A DNA stretch of 19,705 bases from JAEZFI01 sp044508215 (GTDB lineage: Bacteria; Actinomycetota; Acidimicrobiia; Acidimicrobiales; Microtrichaceae). The translations under genes and the position numbers were made by a program. The notes beneath the pieces are model-generated. The model made no database searches. It saw only the letters and a program-made list of their open reading frames with translations, and was not told where the DNA came from. Position 1 is the first letter of the stretch; every line of letters begins with the position of its first letter. Positions 6,877 to 13,775 of the stretch are shown in pieces. The stretch covers positions 1 to 19,705 of the forward strand of contig JBIQID010000054.1 of the NCBI GenBank assembly GCA_044508215.1. Direction: 5' to 3'.

Positions 6877-8247
6877 TCAGTCCTCTGCGAACGTCCAGTC
6901 GGGGAGCTTCAGCGGATGGCGCTCGTCGTAGGTGACGGTGCCGTCCGCAGCGATGTCCTTCACGATCGGCACCAGGACCGGGTCGGGTCGCGGCGCTGTG
7001 CCGTCGAGGCGGGCGGCGAAGTCCGCTGGGAACTCGCGCATGATGCTCGACACCACGATCTGCTCCTCGGTGCCGAGGTAGCAGCGGTTCGCGTCGGTCA
7101 CGTGGCGCAGCATCGAGTTCAGCCGGCCGAGGTCCACCTCGGTGCCGCCGCCCCACTCGATCCGGACGAGCGTCTCGGTGATGCCCATGCTCCCCTGCTT
7201 GCAGGGCGGGCACTGTCCGCACGACTCGACCGACAGGAACCGGCTCATCTCACGGGCGACGCTCACCATGTCCCGGCTCTCGTCGTAGACGACGAAGCCG
7301 ACGGCCCCGAGGCCGATCCCAGCCGCCTCGAAGTCCTCGTAGGTCAAGGGCACGTCGAGGTGTGCCTCGGTCATCACCGGGTTCGACACCCCCGACAGGG
7401 CGGCCTTGAAGCGGCGCCCGTCGCGGACGCCGCCGCACAGCTCGATCAGGGTCGAGAACGGCGTCCCCATCGCGACCTCGTGCACGCCCGGGTGGGCCAC
7501 GTCGCCGACGATCGTGGCCACCACGGTGCCCGGCGACCCGGCGGTGCCCATCGAGCGGTACCAGCTGGCGCCTCGGGCGAGGATGTGCGCGGCAGCAGCG
7601 AGGGTCTCCACGTTGTTCACGAGCGTCGGGTTGCTCACCGGCGCGTCCTCGTCACCCGGAGTTCCCGCCTCCCAACCCATGGGCACGGTGGCGAAGAGCC
7701 CGTGCTGCCACGGCGGGAGCACCCGTGGGAGCGGGTCACGGCCCTCGATCACCTCGAGCAGCGCCTTCTCCTCACCGAAGAGGTACTCCTCGGGGCCCTC
7801 GACGATGTTGATGGTGAGCGACCCGAGCATGCCGGCGCCGCCCATCTCCACCGCCGCCCTCCGCAGGTTCGCGGACTCCTGGGTGAACGAGCGCTTGGTG
7901 GCGACGAAGACCTCGTCGGCGCCGACCGCGAGCGCGGCGATCGCTGCGCCCTCGATCACCCGGTACGGGTCGAGGCGCATGAGCATGCGGTCCTTGAACG
8001 TCGCGGGCTCGCCCTCTGCCCCGTTGGCGACGACGTAGTGGGTCCCGCCGCCGGCGCCTCGGATCGACGCCCACTTGGAGCCGGTCGGGAAGCCACCGCC
8101 GCCGCGACCTCGGAGACCGGACGCGGTGACCTCCTCGATCGTGCCCTCCGCCCCGAACCGCCTTGCCGTCTCGAGACCGGTGCCTCCACCGGCGGCGAGG
8201 TACTCCTCGAGGGTGGTGATGGGCGACTCGGGCAGGATGACGTTCAC
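6877..8247 (-). CDS. Stand-alone NuoF-like NADH-binding flavoprotein (FMN/4Fe-4S; SLBB domain)
   Basis: I place the start at GTG 8247, with GAGAGGAG (8257-8264) upstream; the frame is open to 8364, but that is shadow of the J-domain gene. The 456 residues follow the NuoF plan: GLRGRGGGGFPTGSKW (44-59, NADH/FMN loop), NGAEGEPATFKDR (75-87) and EEYLFGEEKALLEVIEG (153-169). Then come NNVETL (211-216), an SLBB-like stretch (~245-335) and the 4Fe-4S ligands C343, C346, C349 and C389 (SCGQCPPC...NRC). It oxidises NADH or reduces NAD and passes electrons via FMN to the cluster. The motifs differ from complex I NuoF (usually DESEPGTFKDR, YICGEETAL), and no nuoE or nuoG is adjacent. It is probably a separate NADH dehydrogenase-like protein whose electron partner lies elsewhere. 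The call is secure at family level, not for pathway. Confidence 0.88.
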   Translation of the reverse strand: MNVILPESPITTLEEYLAAGGGTGLETARRFGAEGTIEEVTASGLRGRGGGGFPTGSKWASIRGAGGGTHYVVANGAEGEPATFKDRMLMRLDPYRVIEGAAIAALAVGADEVFVATKRSFTQESANLRRAAVEMGGAGMLGSLTINIVEGPEEYLFGEEKALLEVIEGRDPLPRVLPPWQHGLFATVPMGWEAGTPGDEDAPVSNPTLVNNVETLAAAAHILARGASWYRSMGTAGSPGTVVATIVGDVAHPGVHEVAMGTPFSTLIELCGGVRDGRRFKAALSGVSNPVMTEAHLDVPLTYEDFEAAGIGLGAVGFVVYDESRDMVSVAREMSRFLSVESCGQCPPCKQGSMGITETLVRIEWGGGTEVDLGRLNSMLRHVTDANRCYLGTEEQIVVSSIMREFPADFAARLDGTAPRPDPVLVPIVKDIAADGTVTYDERHPLKLPDWTFAED

Positions 8248-8275
8248 GGGTTGGGGCTCCTCTCGTCCGAGGTCG

Positions 8276-8281
8276 ACCCTA
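8276..8281 (-). promoter_or_regulatory. Candidate -10 element for the NuoF-like gene
   Basis: TAGGGT on the minus strand fits TAnnnT and would start transcription near 8269, leaving a short leader carrying the ribosome site of the GTG at 8247. No good -35 is visible. Confidence 0.22.
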
Positions 8282-8296
8282 CGCCGTCGAGTGCAC

Positions 8297-8863
8297 CTAC
8301 CTGCCCTGGCAACGCCCTGCGGCGGTCGGGATGCAGTCCGGGTCCCGCCCTGCCGGCGGTGCATCGTCCCGGTTCGACGCGTAGGCGCTGCCGATGAGGA
8401 TCCCGAGCAGCACCACGAGCATCACGATGACCGGACCGCGGCGCAGGAGGAACGCGTGGGAACCACGCACCTCGTCGTCGGGCTCGGGATCGAAGCGCAG
8501 CCCGCCGTAGTCCTCGGTGTCGTTCACCAGCTGGGTGGTGGCAGCGTGCGCGGCCGAACCGTTCACAGGCGGGCGAGGGGCCGCGGCCTGCGCAACTCGG
8601 CGGGCGCTCGCCCGCCGCAGGTTGTCCGCTCGCCGGAGGGCGTCGTCGTAGCGGCGCCGCGCGGTCTCGTCGCCGATGACCTTCCAGGCCTCGGTCAGCT
8701 CGCGCATCCGGCGCTCGGCCAGCCGGCGCTCGGCCTCGGACGCGTCGGTGAGGCGGTCCGGGTGGAGCAGCCGCACGAGGCGCCGGTACTGCTCGCGCGC
8801 CTCGTCGCGCGTCGCCGCCGGCGACACGTCGAGCACGTGGTAGTGGGTCCGCTCGCCGGCCAT
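8297..8863 (-). CDS. Membrane-anchored J-domain (DnaJ-like) protein
   Basis: The protein has 188 residues. Residues 5-80 form a J-domain: THYHVLDVSP, then the Hsp70-activating HPD at 34-36 (LLHPDRL), then WKVIGDETARRRYDDALR. A basic/Ala-rich linker and an acidic stretch follow. One hydrophobic helix (142-162, VIVMLVVLLGILIGSAY) comes next, with a short tail holding two cysteines (C177, C185). No Gly/Phe region, zinc fingers or client domain are present, so it is a type III J-protein that would recruit DnaK to the inner face of the membrane, with the tail outside. No Shine-Dalgarno is seen at the ATG; a TAnnnT -10 ends 7 bases upstream, suggesting a leaderless mRNA. The client is unknown. Confidence 0.87.
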   Translation of the reverse strand: MAGERTHYHVLDVSPAATRDEAREQYRRLVRLLHPDRLTDASEAERRLAERRMRELTEAWKVIGDETARRRYDDALRRADNLRRASARRVAQAAAPRPPVNGSAAHAATTQLVNDTEDYGGLRFDPEPDDEVRGSHAFLLRRGPVIVMLVVLLGILIGSAYASNRDDAPPAGRDPDCIPTAAGRCQGR

Positions 8864-8870
8864 TTCCGAC

Positions 8871-8876
8871 AGGCTA
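8871..8876 (-). promoter_or_regulatory. Candidate -10 for a leaderless J-domain mRNA, overlapping the GT2 stop codon
   Basis: TAGCCT on the minus strand fits TAnnnT. Its first three bases are the TAG stop of the GT2 gene, and seven bases separate it from the ATG at 8863. This is the spacing expected if transcription starts on the A of the ATG. The lack of a ribosome binding site supports it; no clear -35 is seen. Confidence 0.4.
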
Positions 8877-10208
8877 TGCAGTCAGCGGCCGTTCGACCGA
8901 CACCGCCGTCGCCCCGATCACACCGCTCTGCCGCTTCGGGCTCACCCAGCGGCCCGTGGACCGCACGAAGAGCGCCCGCGGGATCGACACGAGGATGGCG
9001 ATCCCGTCCACCAGGCGCAGCGGGAGGAAGAAGATCCCGGCCAGCAGGTAGAGCGGACGGCGCCTGATCAGCGCCACCAGCACGGTCAGAGCGAAGTCGG
9101 GGATGACGATCCCGAGGAGCAGCAGCTGGTAGGAGAAGTTGGAGTCGATGAAGCCCTCCACGGCGGCGAACGGCGCGAACCCGTCCACCGCCGGACCGAA
9201 CAGGTCCCCCACCGCCAGCACCACCACCGCGAAGGTCGCGACGAGGAGCGACACGCTCGCGAGGACCAGCTCGGCCACGGTGATCGCCATCGCCGCCCAG
9301 AACTTCCCGAACCACATCCCGTGCTGGCGGACCGTCTGCCAGAAGCCGAGCGCCCACCGCCGCACCTGGCGGTAGTAGTCGAAGAAGCGGTGCGGGTCCT
9401 GGGTGTAGGCGATCACGTCCGGGTCGAACGCCACCCGTCCGAGGCGCCGGTGGTGCACCTCGAAGGTCATGTTGAAGTCCTCGATGACGAGGCCCGGCGC
9501 GTCGATGTCGATCCGGTCGAGGACCGAGGTGCGGTACAGCGAAGCGAAGCCGGGCACGATCGACACGACGTTCGCGTGGCGCCAGCACTGGCCGTACTTC
9601 ACGAGCCGCTGGAACAACCAGTACGTGCGGTCCCGGTGTGCGTTCAGAACCCTTCCCACCGCCCCACGGATGCCGAGGGGCCGCTGGTCCCATGCGGTGG
9701 CTGCGCAACCGGCCACCGATGCGACCCCGAGGTCGTCGAAGAGCGGCAGCGCGAGGTCGAAGTACCGATCGTCGAGGCGGGTGTCCGCGTCCAGGAGCAG
9801 CACCGCGTCGTACCTGCGCCGGATCGCGAAGTGGTCGACCCCCGCCTTCAGCGCCCGTGCCTTCCCGCCGGCAACGGGGATCTCCAGAACGTTCACCCCG
9901 GCCGCCCGGGCCATCTCGGCCGTCCTGTCCGACGAGCCGTCCGAGATCACGTGGACGTTCTCTGCCGGGACCAGGCTGGTGATGGCCGCGAGCGTCTCCT
10001 CGATCACCAGCTCCTCGTTGTGGGCCGGGATGAGGACCGCCACGTCGTCGAGCTGCACCCGGTGGGAGGGCACGACCTCATCCGACCGTGCGCGTCGGAC
10101 GGAGGAGCGCTCGCCGACCCAACGGACCAGCCCGACCGCGCCCCAGAGCGTGAGGCTCACGCCGAACGACGAGACGGCGAGCACCACAAGTGCCATCGCC
10201 CACGTCAC
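8874..10208 (-). CDS. Membrane processive glycosyltransferase family 2
   Basis: The protein has 444 residues. The GTG at 10208 is preceded by AGGAGGG (10216-10222) at 7-base spacing and is preferred over the ATG at 10196. One N-terminal helix (3-28) precedes a GT-A domain with VAVLIPAHNEE (57-66), SDGSSDRT (89-96), LLLDADTRLD (137-146; DxD at 140-142), VIEDFNMT (241-248; E243/D244 acceptor-side base) and QVRRW (281-285, QxxRW). Three or four C-terminal membrane segments follow. These motifs mark processive inverting synthases such as NodC, IcaA/PgaC and hyaluronan or cellulose synthase. It probably makes and exports a beta-linked polysaccharide from UDP-sugars. It lies just downstream of the epimerase and dehydrogenase genes that could supply its donor, with a 28-bp gap to the epimerase. 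Polymer identity is unknown. Confidence 0.9.
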   Translation of the reverse strand: MTWAMALVVLAVSSFGVSLTLWGAVGLVRWVGERSSVRRARSDEVVPSHRVQLDDVAVLIPAHNEELVIEETLAAITSLVPAENVHVISDGSSDRTAEMARAAGVNVLEIPVAGGKARALKAGVDHFAIRRRYDAVLLLDADTRLDDRYFDLALPLFDDLGVASVAGCAATAWDQRPLGIRGAVGRVLNAHRDRTYWLFQRLVKYGQCWRHANVVSIVPGFASLYRTSVLDRIDIDAPGLVIEDFNMTFEVHHRRLGRVAFDPDVIAYTQDPHRFFDYYRQVRRWALGFWQTVRQHGMWFGKFWAAMAITVAELVLASVSLLVATFAVVVLAVGDLFGPAVDGFAPFAAVEGFIDSNFSYQLLLLGIVIPDFALTVLVALIRRRPLYLLAGIFFLPLRLVDGIAILVSIPRALFVRSTGRWVSPKRQSGVIGATAVSVERPLTA

Positions 10209-10236
10209 GTCGGCGCCCTCCTGTCGTGCGCGGTGA

Positions 10237-11217
10237 TCAGTCGCCGACAGCCGCGACGAGGCGACTGCGCTTGTGCTCGATCACCGAGCGGATGATCTCC
10301 TCGAGGCTGTAGCGAGCCTTCCACCCGACCAGCTCCTGCACCTTCGTCGTGTCGGGCACTCGCCGGCGCATGTCCTCGAACCCCTCGGCGTAGGCCTCGG
10401 AGTAGGGCACGTACTCGATCGTGCTCGACGAGCCGCTCATCTCGATGACCCGCTCGGCCAGCTCGCGGATCGTGATCTCCGAGGGGCCTCCGACGTTGAA
10501 CGGCTCCCCGATCGCGTCGTCGCGCTCGAGCACGGCGAGCATGGCCTCCACCTGGTCGTCCACGTGGAGGAAGCAGCGGCTCTGCGAGCCGTCGCCGTAG
10601 ACCGTCACGGGCTCGCCGGCCAGCGCCTGGTCCACGAAGCGCGGCAGGACCATGCCGTAACGGCCGGTCTGCCGGGGGCCCACCGTGTTGAACGGGCGGA
10701 CGATCACGGCCGGCAGGTCCTTTGTCACCGAGTAGACGTAGGCGAGGAGCTCGTCGAGCGCCTTCGCCTCGGCGTACGACCAGCGGCTCTTGATCGGCGA
10801 TCCGTAGATCCGATCGGAGTCCTCGGTGAGCCCGTCGATGTCGTTCTTGCCGTAGATCTCGCTCGTGGACGCGACGAGCACCTTCCGGCCGTGCTCGACG
10901 CACGCGTCGAGCACGTTCTCGGTGCCCACGAGGTTCGTGCGGAGCGAACCGAGCGGATCGCCCACGATGTTGTGCACGCCGACGGCTGCGGCGAGGTGGA
11001 CCACCCGGTCGACCTCGGCCGTCAGCGACGAGACCAGCTCCCGGTCGAGGATCGAGCCCTCGTGGAAGGTGAGCGCGTCGCCCTCGATGTCGGACAGGTT
11101 CTCGAGCGTGCCCGTCGACAGGTCGTCGAGCACCACCACCTCGTGCCCTTCCCCGACCAGGCGCGTGGCCATGGTGGAGCCGATGAAACCGGCACCGCCG
11201 GTGATGAGGTAACGCAA
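10237..11217 (-). CDS. NAD-dependent nucleotide-sugar epimerase/decarboxylase (extended SDR, UDP-xylose-synthase-like)
   Basis: The protein has 326 residues. The start is a TTG at 11217, chosen because GAGGAG (11226-11231) lies 8 bases upstream and the fold begins at once (MRYLITGGAGFIGS). Motifs: TGGAGFIG 6-13 (NAD), LDDLSTG 30-36, VASTSEIYG 115-123 and SYAEAK 147-152 (catalytic Y148/K152). RPFNTVGPRQ 174-183 and an Arg-rich RRRVPDTTK (284-292) follow. E120 after STS and the late Arg-PD motif match what UDP-glucuronate decarboxylases (UXS/ArnA) use; related 4-epimerases share part of this, so the specificity is inferred. The dehydrogenase gene just upstream could make its uronic-acid substrate, 45 bp apart in the same direction. 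Confidence 0.85.
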   Translation of the reverse strand: MRYLITGGAGFIGSTMATRLVGEGHEVVVLDDLSTGTLENLSDIEGDALTFHEGSILDRELVSSLTAEVDRVVHLAAAVGVHNIVGDPLGSLRTNLVGTENVLDACVEHGRKVLVASTSEIYGKNDIDGLTEDSDRIYGSPIKSRWSYAEAKALDELLAYVYSVTKDLPAVIVRPFNTVGPRQTGRYGMVLPRFVDQALAGEPVTVYGDGSQSRCFLHVDDQVEAMLAVLERDDAIGEPFNVGGPSEITIRELAERVIEMSGSSSTIEYVPYSEAYAEGFEDMRRRVPDTTKVQELVGWKARYSLEEIIRSVIEHKRSRLVAAVGD

Positions 11218-11219
11218 CG

Positions 11220-11231
11220 GAGGAACTCCTC
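11220..11231 (-). promoter_or_regulatory. TTG-start ribosome site inside a short inverted repeat
   Basis: The Shine-Dalgarno GAGGAG of the epimerase gene is the left arm of GAGGA/TCCTC with only two bases between the arms. A four-pair hairpin covering the site is possible. With the weak TTG start, this could lower translation relative to the upstream dehydrogenase. Confidence 0.3.
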
Positions 11232-11237
11232 GTTCAG

Positions 11238-11267
11238 GTGTCGTGTCAGGTCGTGTGTCGTGTCAGG
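11238..11267. repeat. Two 13-bp direct repeats at the 3' end of the dehydrogenase gene
   Basis: GTGTCGTGTCAGG occurs at 11238-11250 and again, identical, at 11255-11267. The second copy contains the dehydrogenase stop codon (TGA, 11265-11263 on the minus strand). The repeats fill most of the 45-bp gap before the epimerase gene. A local slippage duplication is the simplest explanation; I see no hairpin. Confidence 0.8.
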
Positions 11268-12573
11268 GCAGGACGCGGTCGGGCAGCTCGGCCAGGCGGT
11301 AGGTGGCGTCGACCACCACGGGCGCCTTGCGGAGCAGCTCCACGTCGAGGCCGGGCTGCCGCGTGTGCACGAGCACCAGGTCGGCGTCCTCCGCGTCGAG
11401 GGAGAGCTCCGAGGTCATCGTGGTCCCGTCGGGGAGGCGGACGCTCGGCACGAACGGGTCGTGGTAGGTGACCTCGGCGCCCCGGGCGCGCAGCCGGTGC
11501 AGGATCTCGATCGCCGGTGACTCCCGCACGTCCTGCACGTTCGGCTTGTAGGCGATCCCCGCGACGAGGACCTTCGCCCCGGTGAGGCCCCTCCCCCGCT
11601 CGGAGAGCGCCTCCATGACCCGCGACACGATGTGACCCGGTCGGGCCGCCATCGCGTCCATCGCCGCGTCGATCACCGGGGTCTGCAGGCCGTGCGGACG
11701 CATCTGCCACTGCAGGTACCGCGGGTCGCACGGGATGCAGTGCCCTCCCACGCCGGGCCCCGGGTAGAACGCCATGAACCCGTACGGCTTCGTCTGGGCC
11801 GCCTCGACGATCTCGATCGGGTCGAGGCCGAGCGACTCGGAGATCTGGGCGAACTCGTTCGCCAGGCTGATGTTCACCGCCCGGAACGTGTTCTCGAGCA
11901 GCTTGCACATCTCGGCCGCCTCCGGCGAGGAGACCTCGTGGATGCCGGCGGAGACGATGCCGAGCGCACCGCGGGCACGGCGCACGCACTCGGGCGTGAC
12001 GCCACCGACCACGCGGGGCACCTCGTCGTGGTGGACGTCCCGGTTCGCCGGATCGATCCGCTCCGGGCTGAACGCAACGAACACGTCCTCGCCCACGGTG
12101 AAGCCGCGGCGGCGGAGCGGCTCCGTGAGCAGGTCGTTCGTGCAGCCCGCGTACGTGGTGGAGGTGAGCACGAAGAGCTGGCCGGCGGAGGCGTGCTCGA
12201 CGACCATCGCGCACGCCGCCTCGATGGCGGCGAGGTCGGGCTGGAGGTGCGCGTCGATCGGGGTGGGCACCGCGATGATCACGACCTCGCATCCCTGCAG
12301 GTCGAGCGGCTCGGTGGTGAGGTCGAGCGTGTCGACCTGTGCGAGCAGTTGGAGGTCGCTCTCGAGGAGGTCCACGTGGCACTCCCGGATCGCGGCGAGC
12401 CGCGCCTCGCTGATGTCGAGCCCGGTCACCCGGTGGCCCTTTGACGCGAACGAGATCGCAGTGGGCAGCCCCACGTAGCCCAAGCCCACGATCCCCACGT
12501 TCAGGGTGACCTCGAGCGAGTCGTTCAAGTGATTCGGGACGTGCGTCATCACGTCCATGACCCCGGAGTCCAT
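11263..12573 (-). CDS. Nucleotide-sugar 6-dehydrogenase (UDP-glucose/GDP-mannose/UDP-ManNAc dehydrogenase family)
   Basis: I choose the ATG at 12573 because GGAGGAG (12581-12587) lies 7 bases upstream. An ATG at 12612 with GGGAG at 5 bases is an alternative and adds 13 residues. Of 436 residues: VGIVGLGYVGLP 26-37 (NAD), AVPTPID 101-107, TSTTYAG 137-143, FSPERIDPAN 168-177 and EMCKLLENTFRAVNI 221-235 (K224). YPGPGVGGHCIPCDP 270-284 holds catalytic C279, and AYKPNVQDVRESPA 341-354 follows. It oxidises C6 of a UDP- or GDP-hexose to the uronic acid with 2 NAD+. The FSPER and GGHCIPxDP forms are closest, from memory, to the WbpA/WecC (UDP-HexNAc) branch rather than UDP-glucose dehydrogenase. It is the first gene of the minus-strand run that continues into the epimerase and GT2. 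Confidence 0.92.
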   Translation of the reverse strand: MDSGVMDVMTHVPNHLNDSLEVTLNVGIVGLGYVGLPTAISFASKGHRVTGLDISEARLAAIRECHVDLLESDLQLLAQVDTLDLTTEPLDLQGCEVVIIAVPTPIDAHLQPDLAAIEAACAMVVEHASAGQLFVLTSTTYAGCTNDLLTEPLRRRGFTVGEDVFVAFSPERIDPANRDVHHDEVPRVVGGVTPECVRRARGALGIVSAGIHEVSSPEAAEMCKLLENTFRAVNISLANEFAQISESLGLDPIEIVEAAQTKPYGFMAFYPGPGVGGHCIPCDPRYLQWQMRPHGLQTPVIDAAMDAMAARPGHIVSRVMEALSERGRGLTGAKVLVAGIAYKPNVQDVRESPAIEILHRLRARGAEVTYHDPFVPSVRLPDGTTMTSELSLDAEDADLVLVHTRQPGLDVELLRKAPVVVDATYRLAELPDRVLP

Positions 12574-12580
12574 CCGCCAG

Positions 12581-12587
12581 CTCCTCC
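12581..12587 (-). promoter_or_regulatory. Ribosome binding site that decides the dehydrogenase start
   Basis: GGAGGAG on the minus strand is a full Shine-Dalgarno match, 7 bases from the ATG at 12573. It is better than the GGGAG before the ATG at 12612. Confidence 0.65.
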
Positions 12588-12612
12588 GTTTCGATTCCGC
12601 CGTGCCGTCCAT

Positions 12613-12841
12613 TGGTACTCCCGCGCGAGGCGACGGCGCAAGGGATCCGGACCCCGCCGGGACGACTTCTCCCTACCCGGTCTCCCGGTAACCACCTTGG
12701 GTGCGCTGACGGTCACATCGTGCGAGTATTGAGGGCGGCGAACGCCCCCGAAGACCTCAAGGGCCCGCGTCCACCATGCCGATGACGCAGGTGGTGCACA
12801 CGCAGCTCCGTGCGCACCCCGCCGTGACCTGGGAGAGCCCA
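12613..12841. other. Divergent intergenic control region
   Basis: No gene is seen between the dehydrogenase and the lipoprotein gene. An imperfect palindrome TACCCGG/CCCGGTA with a 3-base loop lies near 12674-12690. A nested inverted repeat lies at 12729-12760. No convincing -35/-10 pair is visible on either strand. Both genes are probably controlled from here. A GTG-rich reading frame continues upstream of 12842 on the plus strand (first ATG at 12776), but that extension lacks a ribosome site and would spoil the lipoprotein signal peptide. Confidence 0.5.
12729..12760. repeat. Nested inverted repeat in the 5' region of the lipoprotein gene
   Basis: TTGAGG (12729-12734) pairs with CCTCAA (12755-12760). 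Inside it GGGCG (12733-12737) pairs with CGCCC (12743-12747) around a GCGAA loop; the two stems share two G bases and so would compete. No T-run follows, so it does not look like an intrinsic terminator. It may be an operator or a leader structure. Confidence 0.35.
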
Positions 12842-13759
12842 ATGGACGTGACCTCGCACCGCCTGCCCCGCCGGGCCCGCACACTCGGGCCGCTCTGCGC
12901 GATCGTGCTCGTCATCGCGCTCGCGGGGTGCAGCACGGCGGAGGGCCAGGCGACCCGGTTCGTCGTCGGGCCGGCCCAGCCGAGCGCCCAGCCCCTTCCG
13001 TCGCCGGCACCCACGAAGGCCTCGGGCCAGGGTCGCTACCCGTGGCACACCGGGATCGTCTCCACCACCTTCTGGGTCGGGGAGCTGTACGACGCCACCC
13101 TCTCCGACGGGTCACAGGTGTGCTCGACCTACGACGGCAGCTGGGCCTTCCGCTGGTCCGGCGTGGACATGGGCCGGGTGCCCGCGTCGGCGCCCGGGTG
13201 CGCCGGGTCGATCTGGGGAGGCTGCGACGGGAACTGGGACGCGACGTTCACGAAGTGCTCGACCGAGCCGCGCACCGCAGCGAACGACTACTTCCCCACG
13301 AACGGGCTCGTCCCGCTGGAGAACCCCTTCTACCTCGACCTTCCCTACGACGACCTCAACGACCCGATCGGCTTCGCGAAGCGCTGCGAGGTGATCCCGT
13401 GGGCGAACGATCCGGGTTACGCCGGACGCTGCGCAGACCGTAGCTTCAGCTACATGAAGAACCGCTGGGTCGAGCTCGTGGGTCCGAACGGCCGCACCTG
13501 CTACGGCCAGGTGCAGGACGCAGGTCCCAGCTCGGGCAGCGCGTACCACGACGCCGCCTACGTCTTCGGCACGAACGACGCGCGTCCCGCGCAGCCCCAG
13601 TGGAACAACGCCGGCATGGACGTGTCGCCGGCGCTGAACGGCTGCTTGGGCTTCACCCACCTCGACGGCTCGGTGGATCGGGTGGACTGGCGCTTCGTGG
13701 ACAGCCCCCCGTCGGGTCCGTGGACCCGGGTCATCACGACGAGCGGCGTGAACTGGTGA
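12842..13759 (+). CDS. Secreted lipoprotein of an uncharacterised Cys-rich family (paralogue A)
   Basis: The ATG at 12842 follows GGGAGAG at short spacing and gives 305 residues with a classic lipoprotein signal: basic RLPRRAR, hydrophobic LCAIVLVI, lipobox LAGC (C30). A Pro/Ser-rich linker (41-63) leads to a conserved domain starting at YPWHTGIVSTTFWVGELY (66-83). The domain carries eight cysteines (94, 120, 128, 139, 182, 197, 220, 268), LENPFYLDLPYDDLNDPIGF (159-178) and SYMKNRW (203-209). Its last third, GPNGRTCYGQVQDAGPS (214-230) ... AGMDVSPALNGCLGF (257-271) ... VDWRFV (281-286), resembles the Asp-containing double-psi beta-barrel of expansins/RlpA (inference from motif spacing). It would be anchored on the outer face of the membrane. 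The function is unknown; carbohydrate or wall binding is a guess. The next gene is a close paralogue. Confidence 0.82.
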   Translation: MDVTSHRLPRRARTLGPLCAIVLVIALAGCSTAEGQATRFVVGPAQPSAQPLPSPAPTKASGQGRYPWHTGIVSTTFWVGELYDATLSDGSQVCSTYDGSWAFRWSGVDMGRVPASAPGCAGSIWGGCDGNWDATFTKCSTEPRTAANDYFPTNGLVPLENPFYLDLPYDDLNDPIGFAKRCEVIPWANDPGYAGRCADRSFSYMKNRWVELVGPNGRTCYGQVQDAGPSSGSAYHDAAYVFGTNDARPAQPQWNNAGMDVSPALNGCLGFTHLDGSVDRVDWRFVDSPPSGPWTRVITTSGVNW

Positions 13760-13775
13760 GCCGCGTGCGCACGAC

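Noticed and set aside
12660..12730. A ydaO-type c-di-AMP riboswitch upstream of the lipoprotein gene (GGTAACCACCTTGGGTGCG resembles part of the consensus).
   Set aside because: The other conserved blocks, notably the GCTGA-like start and the CAGCTAACC-like end, are missing, and the region is too short.
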